Assembly (NCBI GenBank): GCA_945888595.1
Contig: CAMDAO010000005.1
Coordinates: 1-55,863, forward strand
Direction of reading: 5' to 3'
DNA from: Chryseobacterium gleum
GTDB taxonomy: Bacteria; Bacteroidota; Bacteroidia; Flavobacteriales_D; Crocinitomicaceae
Length of the DNA: 55,863 bases
Both the position numbers and the translations under genes were made by a program. Below the pieces are notes generated by a model. That model searched no databases and was not told the origin of the DNA. It worked only from the letters and a program-made list of their open reading frames with translations. Below, one piece after another: positions 27,720 through 36,116 of the stretch (the first letter of the stretch is position 1; each line of letters begins with the position of its first letter).

Positions 27720-29333
27720 TTAAGCAGGCTTCTGATTGTGCGTCACTGACCCCTTAGAAAACATCAATTTCAAATATTTTTCGTCTTTCAAATAGATATC
27801 AGGATGAAAAATTATGATGTTTTCTTGAAAAGTTACTGTTTTATACTCGACAAAAATAGGAACTGGTTCTCGTAAATTTATTTTATAATTTTCCAATAGT
27901 TGAAATAAACTATCCATTTCTAGAGAGGTTATCTCATTTCTTTTTAAGTAGACAGAATCTTTATCTAAAATTATTTTGGCTAATTCAACAGGGTTTTTGA
28001 GTCGCATACATCCGTGTGAAAATGCTCTTATATCATTACTGAAAAGGTTTTTATTAGGTGTGTCATGAAGGTAAACTCCATATTTATTGTGAAATTCGAA
28101 TTTTAAAATCCCCAAACTGTTGGCAGGTCCAAATTCTTGCCTTAATTTATAGGGAAATGTATTCTCTTTTATCCTTAACCACTTTACTGACTGTGGATCA
28201 ATTTCTCTGTCGTTTCGAAAAATTTTGAAATTATTTTTGGATAAATAATTGACATTGCGTTTTACTAGAGGTAGAATTTCTTTGCTCGCGATAGATTGTG
28301 GAACTACCCAATATGGGTAAATTACAAGTTGATTAATTTTGGCGGTCAATTCGGGTGTTCGTGTATCCGTTTTTCCTACGATTATTTTATGTATACTTCG
28401 TAAAGTATCCTCCATGTATAGTCGAAGCGTATATTCAGGAATATTAATTTTAATATGTTTAATAGGATATTCATTTTTCCAACGCCATTTTTCCATTGTC
28501 ACAGCTGTTCGCATTAATTTGTGCTGGGTGCTTTCATTCAGCGCTATCGCAGTGTAATTACCTATTTTTCCATCCGACTTCAGGCCGTTGTGGGTTTGAA
28601 AACATTTTAAAGCTTCCATATATGTCATGCTATCTAACTCTATATTTTTTAAATAACCTTTCGAATAGAGGGCCGCACGCGCTTTCACATTGGATAATGA
28701 ATCTAACTTATAATTTCTAATTGAAAAAGTAGTCGTATCAATAGGGTAATGCGCGCAATAATCAATTAATCCAATGGCGAGTTGTTGATAATTACTATCT
28801 GCAGGACCGAATTGAACAATTTGCCTTAAATAGAAAGCACTAGTATCTTCCTTAAAGTGGGTAATTTCTTCTAATCGATCTAATGAAACTGCTTGCAACG
28901 GTTTTAAAGCTAAACTGTCTTTTTCCATAAACCCATTTTGCAAATCATTTCCCAAATAAGCTAATGTTGTTGTAATTAGTATTTCATCTTGAAGAAAATT
29001 TGTGTTATACCACTTTAGACCTGAATAGCGAGCACTTGGAATCCCAAATTGAAATTTGTTAGATAATACTATTTTAAGCGCTTCCCCTTCTTTGGTTAAA
29101 GTTGAGTCATTGATCCATTTTGGGTTAAAATTATTTTTTTTATAAAAATTAAAGAGTAATTCACTTGCAGAAGGATCTATTCCGAGATCTAACAAATGCT
29201 CTTCTCCCAATGATTGCTTTATCTTTTCTTGAATCGAAATGTTTAACGCCTCTATTGGTATCGCTTTTTCCGATACTGAATTACAAGAAGTAATAAGTAT
29301 AACTACTGAACAAAAGAATAAATATTTGATCAT
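27720..29333 (-). CDS. L,D-transpeptidase (YcbB-like) lipoprotein
   Basis: The product has 537 residues. A lipobox (LITSC, Cys17) marks it as a lipoprotein. A peptidoglycan-binding helix bundle is visible (MEALKCFQTHNGLKSDGKIG near 240). The YkuD catalytic domain holds the motif SHGCMRL with nucleophile Cys442; the conserved upstream His lies in the GVYLHDTPNKNLF segment. Such enzymes make 3-3 peptidoglycan cross-links or anchor proteins, independently of penicillin-binding proteins. The overall layout (large N-terminal part, PG-binding module, late YkuD domain) matches YcbB/LdtD-type enzymes. It is convergent with queD, with only 12 bases between the stops. Confidence 0.9.
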   Translation of the reverse strand: MIKYLFFCSVVILITSCNSVSEKAIPIEALNISIQEKIKQSLGEEHLLDLGIDPSASELLFNFYKKNNFNPKWINDSTLTKEGEALKIVLSNKFQFGIPSARYSGLKWYNTNFLQDEILITTTLAYLGNDLQNGFMEKDSLALKPLQAVSLDRLEEITHFKEDTSAFYLRQIVQFGPADSNYQQLAIGLIDYCAHYPIDTTTFSIRNYKLDSLSNVKARAALYSKGYLKNIELDSMTYMEALKCFQTHNGLKSDGKIGNYTAIALNESTQHKLMRTAVTMEKWRWKNEYPIKHIKINIPEYTLRLYMEDTLRSIHKIIVGKTDTRTPELTAKINQLVIYPYWVVPQSIASKEILPLVKRNVNYLSKNNFKIFRNDREIDPQSVKWLRIKENTFPYKLRQEFGPANSLGILKFEFHNKYGVYLHDTPNKNLFSNDIRAFSHGCMRLKNPVELAKIILDKDSVYLKRNEITSLEMDSLFQLLENYKINLREPVPIFVEYKTVTFQENIIIFHPDIYLKDEKYLKLMFSKGSVTHNQKPA

Positions 29334-29512
29334 AAAATGGTTACTTTTTAATACATTAATACTTTACTCCGTTATAATGTAATTTTATGGTAAATGTACA
29401 ATGTTTAAAAATGATTTCAATGAATTAAATTATCTATTGTGATGATTTTAGTGCGTGTTTTTATTTATTTTTTAAACGTCTATTTAATGAACGAAGGAAA
29501 ATACTTTATAAT
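29334..29512. other. AT-rich spacer upstream of the L,D-transpeptidase gene
   Basis: No ORF, repeat or recognisable gene fragment is visible here. It should contain the promoter of the L,D-transpeptidase gene, but no TAnnTTTG box is at a convincing distance. Confidence 0.4.
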
Positions 29513-29684
29513 CTTTAATTACGAATTGGTTCTGGAAACAACAAACGTTCCTATTTTGAAATAAAAACCGCCAGAATGTTTCAGCGTAGGCGCGGCAGTT
29601 CTAAAATCAATGTCTTTTTTTATCAGTTTACTCAATTGAGCGGTAATCGGACTTATCGGATTTTTCATTTGATTAAACCCAAGC
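29513..29684 (-). repeat. 172-bp copy of the 3' end of the anti-sigma gene (copy A)
   Basis: This segment aligns without gaps to 34477-34648, with seven mismatches (about 96% identity). On the minus strand it encodes the last 54 residues of the 340-residue anti-sigma protein, from LGFNQMKNPI to the stop. Six of the seven differences are synonymous and the seventh changes Ser to Thr. It has no start codon and joins a comB remnant at 29684/29685. Confidence 0.93.
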
Positions 29685-29855
29685 TTCTTCAACCGTTGGA
29701 ACCAGAATGATTGCTTTTATTCAGTTATCGAAAGCCAAACAAATGGCTGAAGTTGCTCTCAAAACGTCAATAACAACGACGATTTCAAATTCATCTTTAT
29801 AATAGGCATATTCTCCGGGAGTGAAACACACTTCGACATGTTTGCGATTATCCAT
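29685..29855 (-). pseudogene. comB: N-terminal remnant of 2-phosphosulfolactate phosphatase (ComB family)
   Basis: From the ATG at 29855 the minus strand reads MDNRKHVEVCFTPGEY and then FEIVVVIDVLRATSAI, the signature start of ComB-family phosphatases (FTPGE and VVVIDVLRATS). The frame stops at TGA (29721-29723) after 44 residues. Beyond it the same frame continues with ComB-like residues (IKAIILVPTVEEA), so the TGA probably replaced a Gly codon. At 29684 the match ends and the anti-sigma tail begins. The normal protein is about 230-240 residues, so over 70% is missing. In other organisms ComB dephosphorylates phosphosulfolactate in coenzyme M-like sulfonate pathways; its role in Bacteroidota is unclear. 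Confidence 0.85.
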
Positions 29856-30031
29856 GGCTCACAGGTAAAAAAATTGAATGCACTAAATAAGTAATTACGC
29901 CAGAAAGATTCGTTTTTTTTCTTCACAATAAATTCACCTTATTCATATGAAATTGCTGATATGGTGTTATAAAGGTAAAATAGAAATTATCTCATCTTCA
30001 CATGTAATAATGAAATTTGTACAAAATAATT

Positions 30032-33000
30032 ATGATGAAAAAAATAGTACTATCCACTTTACTTATGCACTTATTTTTTAGTGTGTTTAGCCAATCAGTA
30101 GTCGCGAAATATGACTTTAATTCAAACCCAAATGATGCAACCACTGCTACTGGGACTTTAACTCCTACTATTGGAAGTTCGAGTATTACCAGCCTTGGCG
30201 GAATTTCTCAAACTTTTGCTACAGGAAATTCAAATGACTTGAATACTACTGATAATTCAGGCATGCAAACTAGTGTATATCCTGCACAAAGCACTTTAAG
30301 TGAAACTGCTGGAATTCAAATTAATGTAGATGCATTGGGGAAAAATAATTTAGTTTTAGATTTTTGGCAACGCTTGAGTAACACCGCTTCAAATACTTGG
30401 AAACTGCAATATACAACCGATAATTCAGGAGTTTCAACAGGTGGAATTGTGGTTTGGACAACAGCAACTACCTTTACCTTTGTTCCTCAACCAACGGGAA
30501 CTGGCGATACTTGGCACCAAAGAATTTACAATTTTTCAGCCATTACAGCATTGAATAACAATCCAAATGCAGGGTTTAGAATTGTTTCAGCTTTTGATCC
30601 TATAGCAGGTCAATATGTTGCGGCTCGTTCAACAAGTGCATACAGCACAACTGGAACAGCCAGATTTGATTTAGTAAATTTGATTGAAGCGCCAGCAAAC
30701 GTCTCCATCGCTTCTGCTTCTAATTTTCAAACTGCGAACGAAAATGTAGGACAGATTCAAGTTCCAATAACTATTTCAAACGCTAACAACGCGGTTTGTA
30801 AAGTTGTACTTGGACTTTCAACTTATTCTGATGCCACTATTGATAGCGATTTTACCTATGCAATAGATACTTTGACAATTCCTGCTGCTTCAAATGGTGT
30901 TTTCAATTTCCCTGTAAATATTATTGACGATAGCGAGGCAGAAAGAGCAGAAAAAATCATCGTGAAAATTGTGTCAGGAATTAATATTTCTATTCCTACA
31001 ACGAATAATTACCAAATCATTTATATCAAAGACAATGATTACACAACGCCAACACCTACCAATGAATTGAATATGAATCTTCTTACTAGTTTCTCTAATG
31101 GAACAGCAGGAACAAATTCAGCTGAAATTGTAGCTTATGATTCAACAAACTTTAGGTTGTATATCGCCAATAGTATTGGAAAAAAATTAGACATCGTAGA
31201 TTTTTCAAATCCTTCAGCACCGGTAATTCTGAACAGTATTTCTGTAATTCCCTATGGAAATATCAACTCAGTAACAGCGCACAATGGCATTGTTGCCATG
31301 GCGATTGAAAACATTAATCCGCAAACAAACGGTTTCATTGTTTTTCTAAATGCTGATGGAAATTTTATAAGTCAAGTAACGGTTGGTGCAATGCCTGACA
31401 TGATTACTTTCAATAAAGATTATACGAAAATTTTAACAGCAAATGAAGGCGAGCCAAACTCAACGTATTCAGCAGATCCAGAAGGTTCTATTTCTGTTGT
31501 CGATTTATCAGGAGGAATTGCTTCATTGACAGATTTAAATGTAACGAATATTGGATTTACTGACTACAATTCACAAACAGCAAGTTTAATTGCGCAAGGA
31601 ATCAGAATTTTCTCAACAAGTGCGAGTGTTGCACAAGATTTTGAACCAGAATACATTACCATTTCAACAGACAACACCAAAGCTTTTGTTGTAATTCAAG
31701 AAAATAACGCAATGGCAGTGATTGACCTTGCAACGGCAACAATTGATACAATTTATGCATTGGGTTACAGCGATTACTCATCTGGAAACGGAATGGACGC
31801 TTCAGATCAAAGTGGATCAGTATTGATAGGATCTGCCCCTGTAAAAGGCGCTTACATGCCTGATGCGATTGCTTACTCAACCATCAACGGACAAGGATAT
31901 GTTTTTTCTGCCAACGAAGGAGATTCAAGAGAATTTGGTACCGTAGTAGACGCTGCTAGAATTTCAACTTTGACTTTGGATTCAACTGCTTTTCCTGATC
32001 AAAACATCCTTAAAAACAATAAATTTATTGGACGATTGAGTGGTTTGAGATATTCTGGAGATACTGATAATGACGGTGATTTAGATGTTATTCACACGAT
32101 GGGTGGCCGTTCATTTAGCATTTGGAATGCTTCATCGGGACAATTGGTTTTTGATTCAAAAGATTTGATTGAACAAATTACTTCAACACACCCTGTAACT
32201 GCTGCGTTTTTCAATGCTTCCAATTCTGCTGGAGCTGCAACGCTGAAAAATAGAAGTGATGACAAAGGGCCTGAGCCAGAAGGTGTGGCAACAGCTTTTA
32301 TCGATGGTTCTAGTTATTTATTTGTTTCCTTGGAAAGAGTCGGAGGCGTTATGACTTTCAATGTGAATGATCCTGCAAATCCAATTTATGTTGGTTATTA
32401 CAACAATAGAACAAGTGCAGGAAATGGTCCAGATTTGGGTGCTGAGGGAATCATTCGCATCTCAGCCGAAGCTTCTCCAAACGGAAATGAAATTGTTGTC
32501 TTAGCAAATGAAGTAAGCTCAACTTTATCGATTTATCAAATCAACACTTGCGCACAACTTTCAGGTGCTGAATTGGTTGCATCAAACGATACAATTTGTG
32601 CTGGTGAAACGACTGTACTTTCTTTTCAACCAACGACCGGAACAACTTTCGATTGGATGAAAAACAATGCAATCATTCTAAATCAATCTAATAACACACT
32701 AGATGTTACAGAACAAGGTAATTATAATTTGTATATCGAAAATTCAACGTATTCTTGCGTTGATTCTTCTAATACAATTTCAATCGTTGTAAATAACTTG
32801 CCAACAGTTTCTGCAGTTGCTTCTGATTCAACAATCTGTGCTGGTCAATCGGTGACTTTCAACGGTCAAGGTGCAGCGACTTACTCTTGGGACAACAGTG
32901 TAACTGACGGAATGGCGATTTCTCCAAATGGAGATGGAACTTATTCAGTAACTGGAACAGATGCAAATGGTTGTATAAATTCTGATGATGTTTCAATCGT

Positions 33001-34120
33001 TGTAAATAACTTGCCAACAGTTGCTGCAGTTGCTTCTGATTCAACAATCTGTGTTGGTCAATTAATCACTTTCAGCGGTCAAGGTGCAGCGACTTACGCT
33101 TGGGACAGCAGTGTAACTGACGGAACGGCGATTTCTCCAAGTGAAAATGGAACTTACTCAGTAACAGGAACAGATGCAAATGGTTGTACAAATTCTGATG
33201 ATGTTTCAATCGTTGTAAATAACTTGCCAACAGTTTCTGCAGTTGCTTCTGATTCAACAATCTGTGCTGGTCAATCAATCACATTCAACGGTGAAGGTGC
33301 AGCGACTTACGCTTGGGACAACAGTGTAACTGACGGAACGGCGATTTCTCCAAATGAAAATGGGACTTACTCAGTAATAGGAACAGATGCAAATGGTTGT
33401 ACCAATTCTGATGATGTTTCAATCGTTGTAAATAACTTGCCAACAGTTTCTGCAGTTGCTTCTGATTCAACAATCTGTGCTGGTCAATCGGTGACTTTCA
33501 GCGGTCAAGGTGCAGCGACTTACGCTTGGGACAACAGTGTAACTGACGGAACGGCGATTTCTCCAAATGAAAATGGAACTTATTCAGTAACTGGAACAGA
33601 TGCAAATGGTTGTACAAATTCTGATGATGTTTCAATCGTTGTAAATAACTTGCCAACAGTAGATTTAGGCGCAGACATTACTGCATGTGATTATGAAGCA
33701 CCTATAACCTTGAACGCTGGTTCACACACTTCTTATGAGTGGAACGGCGGAGCAACCACAGCGACATTGAATGTTTCAATCTCCGGAACATATACAGTAA
33801 CAGTGAGCAACGTTTCAGGATGTACAAGTACAGATGAAGTTATTGTCACTTTCCAAGATTGCGCTGGAATTGAAGAAACGCAGATTTTTGCTAATATTTA
33901 TCCAAATCCAACTTCAGGATTGGTAAACGTTGAATTATCTCTGATTTTGAGCAATGCGAAGATTCAATTAATTGATTTACAAGGAAAAATTCTATTCACA
34001 AATACTGAATTCAACGGACAGAATTTATTGTTAGATTTGAATAGTTTATCTGCTGGAATTTATTTGTTGCAAATCGCACAAAACAATCAAATTTCTCAAT
34101 TCAGATTGATTAAAGAATAA
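30032..34120 (+). CDS. Choice-of-anchor I domain surface protein with tandem Ig-like repeats and T9SS sorting signal
   Basis: The product has 1362 residues from the ATG at 30032; a second ATG follows immediately and a TTG lies 15 bases upstream. A signal peptide ends near VFSQS. Residues 25-235 are a beta-rich N-terminal domain. A Calx-beta-like segment follows (about 235-330). The choice-of-anchor I region spans about 345-850 (NSAEIVAYDS, TANEGEPNS, DFEPEYI, SANEGDSREFG, KGPEPEGVAT). Then come an Ig-like unit, four 71-residue near-identical repeats with paired Cys (STIC...NGC), one divergent unit, and the sorting domain (IYPNPTSGLVNVELS, ending FRLIKE). It should be a large cell-surface or released protein; function unknown. 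Confidence 0.87.
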   Translation: MMKKIVLSTLLMHLFFSVFSQSVVAKYDFNSNPNDATTATGTLTPTIGSSSITSLGGISQTFATGNSNDLNTTDNSGMQTSVYPAQSTLSETAGIQINVDALGKNNLVLDFWQRLSNTASNTWKLQYTTDNSGVSTGGIVVWTTATTFTFVPQPTGTGDTWHQRIYNFSAITALNNNPNAGFRIVSAFDPIAGQYVAARSTSAYSTTGTARFDLVNLIEAPANVSIASASNFQTANENVGQIQVPITISNANNAVCKVVLGLSTYSDATIDSDFTYAIDTLTIPAASNGVFNFPVNIIDDSEAERAEKIIVKIVSGINISIPTTNNYQIIYIKDNDYTTPTPTNELNMNLLTSFSNGTAGTNSAEIVAYDSTNFRLYIANSIGKKLDIVDFSNPSAPVILNSISVIPYGNINSVTAHNGIVAMAIENINPQTNGFIVFLNADGNFISQVTVGAMPDMITFNKDYTKILTANEGEPNSTYSADPEGSISVVDLSGGIASLTDLNVTNIGFTDYNSQTASLIAQGIRIFSTSASVAQDFEPEYITISTDNTKAFVVIQENNAMAVIDLATATIDTIYALGYSDYSSGNGMDASDQSGSVLIGSAPVKGAYMPDAIAYSTINGQGYVFSANEGDSREFGTVVDAARISTLTLDSTAFPDQNILKNNKFIGRLSGLRYSGDTDNDGDLDVIHTMGGRSFSIWNASSGQLVFDSKDLIEQITSTHPVTAAFFNASNSAGAATLKNRSDDKGPEPEGVATAFIDGSSYLFVSLERVGGVMTFNVNDPANPIYVGYYNNRTSAGNGPDLGAEGIIRISAEASPNGNEIVVLANEVSSTLSIYQINTCAQLSGAELVASNDTICAGETTVLSFQPTTGTTFDWMKNNAIILNQSNNTLDVTEQGNYNLYIENSTYSCVDSSNTISIVVNNLPTVSAVASDSTICAGQSVTFNGQGAATYSWDNSVTDGMAISPNGDGTYSVTGTDANGCINSDDVSIVVNNLPTVAAVASDSTICVGQLITFSGQGAATYAWDSSVTDGTAISPSENGTYSVTGTDANGCTNSDDVSIVVNNLPTVSAVASDSTICAGQSITFNGEGAATYAWDNSVTDGTAISPNENGTYSVIGTDANGCTNSDDVSIVVNNLPTVSAVASDSTICAGQSVTFSGQGAATYAWDNSVTDGTAISPNENGTYSVTGTDANGCTNSDDVSIVVNNLPTVDLGADITACDYEAPITLNAGSHTSYEWNGGATTATLNVSISGTYTVTVSNVSGCTSTDEVIVTFQDCAGIEETQIFANIYPNPTSGLVNVELSLILSNAKIQLIDLQGKILFTNTEFNGQNLLLDLNSLSAGIYLLQIAQNNQISQFRLIKE
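32781..33632 (+). repeat. Four tandem 213-bp repeats inside the choice-of-anchor I gene
   Basis: Copies start at 32781, 32994, 33207 and 33420, exactly 213 bases apart, with a partial fifth start at 33633. Each encodes 71 residues from about IVVNNLPTV to NSDDVS. Copies are nearly identical at the DNA level, differing at a few scattered bases, which suggests recent expansion or gene conversion. The exact triplet period keeps the reading frame. Confidence 0.97.
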
Positions 34121-34141
34121 AAGAAATAATTCTTAACAGAG

Positions 34142-34179
34142 ACGGTCAATTCTAGATTTAGAGTTGACCGTTTTTTTTT
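34142..34179 (+). terminator. Intrinsic terminator after the choice-of-anchor I gene
   Basis: ACGGTCAA (34142-34149) pairs with TTGACCGT (34164-34171); inner TCTA/TAGA can extend the stem, and nine T follow. Confidence 0.9.
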
Positions 34180-34183
34180 GTAA

Positions 34184-34483
34184 TTATAATTTCAAAATTA
34201 AGCGAGAATTATAATATTCGGTATCATCAGAAACCTCTCTACCAATACATTCAGGAAATTCAAAAACTTCATCTTCAGTACTCAATTCAATTTCAGCAAC
34301 AATCAGTGGGGCTAAATTGTCATGAAAAACATCTACTTCCCACAAATGTTTTCCAACGTGGATTTCATATCGGTCTCTGGGAAGTGCTTTCGGACAAAAT
34401 TCAGTAATCATTTTTTCAGCTTCATCCAACGGAATTTCATATTCATATTCCGAACGAGAAATACCAACACTTTTGCCTTTAAT
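34184..34483 (-). pseudogene. C-terminal remnant of a CYTH-domain (triphosphatase-like) protein
   Basis: The minus frame from about 34483 to the stop at 34184 encodes some 99 residues beginning IKGKSVGISRSEYEYEIP and continuing EKMITEFCP, RYEIHVGKHLWEVDVF, LIVAEIELSTEDE. These are the second half of CYTH proteins (about 155 residues), which hydrolyse triphosphates. The N-terminal half with the EIERKFL motif is missing, and no ATG is in frame at the front; only a TTG at 34429 would allow an 81-residue product. The remnant abuts the stop codon of the anti-sigma gene, precisely where the 172-bp duplicated segment ends. It is convergent with the choice-of-anchor I gene. Confidence 0.82.
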
Positions 34484-34648
34484 TACGAATTGGTCCTGGA
34501 CACAACAAACGTTCCTATTTTGAAATAAAAACCGCCAGAATGTTTCAGCGTAGGTGCAGCAGTTCTAAAATCAATGTCTTTTTTTATCAGTTTACTCAAT
34601 TGAGCGGTAATCGGAGTAATCGGGTTTTTCATTTGATTAAACCCAAGC
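34477..34648 (-). repeat. 172-bp duplicated segment (copy B, inside the intact anti-sigma gene)
   Basis: Counterpart of 29513-29684. It includes the last 54 codons and stop of the anti-sigma gene plus the first six bases beyond it. Homology ends on one side at the CYTH remnant and on the other within the coding sequence after the Leu-Gly-Phe codons. Confidence 0.93.
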
Positions 34649-35505
34649 GTACTATATTCTTGAAGATCTTCTGGTTTTTTTTGCTCCGTTACATTATTAT
34701 TATTTGGGTTGATCAATTTAGGGTCTGTAAAAACCGTATCAACTTCTCTTGGATTAATTTCAACTGCTGATAAAGTAGGTAATACTATATTTTCTTTCTC
34801 AAAATTCTGATCACTTGAATAAGCAAAATTATTTGCATGCATAGAGTCAACTGGAGAAGGAAATCTTTCTTTTATTGATTGAGGGAAGGTATTTATTACA
34901 TTCTCATTTCTTGTTTTGTTATCTAGCTCTTTTGTTTCGGGAACAGCTATTTGTCTTGGTTTTTTAATGGTCGCATATTGTTTGTTATTAATAATTTTAT
35001 TTGGGCTCGTGTAAAAATCACCTATAAGAAAAAATAAAGCGACGCTAGCTGCAACAGCAAAAGCAGTCATTATCATTCGCAGTGGAATAACGCTTGTTTT
35101 TTTCAGAGAGGATTTTTCGTTATAAACTTCTTCTTTATTTACTTTCAAATGGCTTGCTTGAAATAAGCGCTGTTCTATTAAATAGGCAGGATTATTCCCA
35201 ATAAATTGCTCTACTTCTTTTATTTTAGTTGGTGATAAGATATTTTCCGTCTGCGCTATTAAAAAAGAATTAATCGTCGATTTCGTTACTAATTCTTCTT
35301 CAAAAAGCACTTGCTTCATGGATTGTTTATACGATTCATCTATAAAAACAGGCCTTTTTTCTAGGGTAACTAACTCATTATCTATTCTCAGCTCAGGAAA
35401 TTGATCCAGAAAAGTCATCAACAAAATAGTATTCTGCGCATTCAATCTTCCTTCAAGAAAATCGAGGTAATACGCTTCGTAATTATTTTTGTCAATTGTT
35501 TTCAT
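34483..35505 (-). CDS. Membrane anti-sigma-type protein, partner of the ECF sigma factor
   Basis: The product has 340 residues. The N-terminal part (YEAYYLDFLEGRLNAQNTILLMTFLDQFPEL, residues 8-38 in pieces) resembles the cytoplasmic sigma-binding portion of Bacteroidota anti-sigma proteins. One membrane helix lies at about 143-163 (MIMTAFAVAASVALFFLIG). The rest is a low-complexity Asn/Pro/Thr-rich periplasmic region. It starts three bases after the sigma-factor stop, which is the strongest evidence for the pairing. It is expected to hold the sigma factor at the membrane until an envelope signal arrives. Its 3' end is duplicated 5 kb away. Confidence 0.78.
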   Translation of the reverse strand: MKTIDKNNYEAYYLDFLEGRLNAQNTILLMTFLDQFPELRIDNELVTLEKRPVFIDESYKQSMKQVLFEEELVTKSTINSFLIAQTENILSPTKIKEVEQFIGNNPAYLIEQRLFQASHLKVNKEEVYNEKSSLKKTSVIPLRMIMTAFAVAASVALFFLIGDFYTSPNKIINNKQYATIKKPRQIAVPETKELDNKTRNENVINTFPQSIKERFPSPVDSMHANNFAYSSDQNFEKENIVLPTLSAVEINPREVDTVFTDPKLINPNNNNVTEQKKPEDLQEYSTLGFNQMKNPITPITAQLSKLIKKDIDFRTAAPTLKHSGGFYFKIGTFVVSRTNS

Positions 35506-35508
35506 CGT

Positions 35509-35994
35509 TTATAACACTAAATCTAAATCTTTAATATATGCTTGCAATCCTTGTCTTGCTCGAAAAATATATACTTTCACTTGCGATTCATTCAATTTCG
35601 TGATTTCTGCTATTTCCGCGTAATTATATCCTTCATAATCTCTCAATAACACAACCGTTTTTTGTATTGCTGGCAACTTGCTCAATGCTTCATGCAGGAC
35701 CTCTTGTAAATCGAAAGATGAAATTGCTTCTGCACTCAATGTGTCGCTAACCATTTCAAAATCAGCGTTTCTTTTTTCCTTCTTTACCCAATCAATAATC
35801 TCGTGATAGGCGGTAGTAAATAAGTAGGACTTCACTTTTTCAAAATTGATTTCTTCGTGTTTGATCCATACTTTCATGAATGTTTCTTGCACAATATCTT
35901 TTGCAGACATCTCATTTCTGAGCTGCTTCAGTGCAAAACGGAAAATATTATCCGAAAATGCGTCAACTGAAATATTGTACTCTTTTACGGTCAT
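35509..35994 (-). CDS. ECF-type RNA polymerase sigma factor
   Basis: The product has 161 residues from the ATG at 35994; a GTG nine bases upstream is less likely. Region 2 is visible at about residues 8-75 (RFALKQLRNEMSAKDIVQETFMKVW, cut here into RFALKQL / AKDIVQETF / LFTTAYHEIIDW), and region 4 at about 100-155 (LPAIQKTVVLLRDYEGYNYAEIAEI, with LNESQVKVYIFRARQGL). It should direct RNA polymerase to an unknown regulon, which may include its own operon with the adjacent anti-sigma gene. No autoregulated promoter is obvious. Confidence 0.93.
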   Translation of the reverse strand: MTVKEYNISVDAFSDNIFRFALKQLRNEMSAKDIVQETFMKVWIKHEEINFEKVKSYLFTTAYHEIIDWVKKEKRNADFEMVSDTLSAEAISSFDLQEVLHEALSKLPAIQKTVVLLRDYEGYNYAEIAEITKLNESQVKVYIFRARQGLQAYIKDLDLVL

Positions 35995-36066
35995 TTTATT
36001 CACAAGTCAAACGTTAGACTTTTTAGAATCCGAAAAGTTACAGCGAAATGAAATTAATTTTAGATG

Positions 36067-36113
36067 TTGAATGTTGAATTGATGTTATTTAACATTCAAA
36101 ATCCAACATTCAA
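36067..36113. repeat. Inverted repeat just downstream of the cyanophycin synthetase gene
   Basis: TTGAATGTTG (36067-36076) is perfectly complementary to CAACATTCAA (36104-36113), with a second nested pair (TTGATGTT / AACATTCAA). It starts four bases after the cphA stop in its reading direction. There is no T-run, so it is a weak terminator candidate or another structured element. Confidence 0.6.
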
Positions 36114-36116
36114 TTT

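Noticed and set aside
32859-33473. Three long minus-strand ORFs (62-68 residues) within the choice-of-anchor I gene
   Set aside because: They recur with the 213-base repeat period and have low-complexity His/Leu/Gln-rich products; they are shadows of the plus-strand repeats.
32781-33632. CRISPR-like array
   Set aside because: The units are 213-base contiguous coding repeats without spacers and without cas genes.
34184-34429. A functional 81-residue CYTH protein
   Set aside because: It would start at TTG in mid-domain and lack the N-terminal half of the fold; family similarity continues upstream of that codon, showing truncation.
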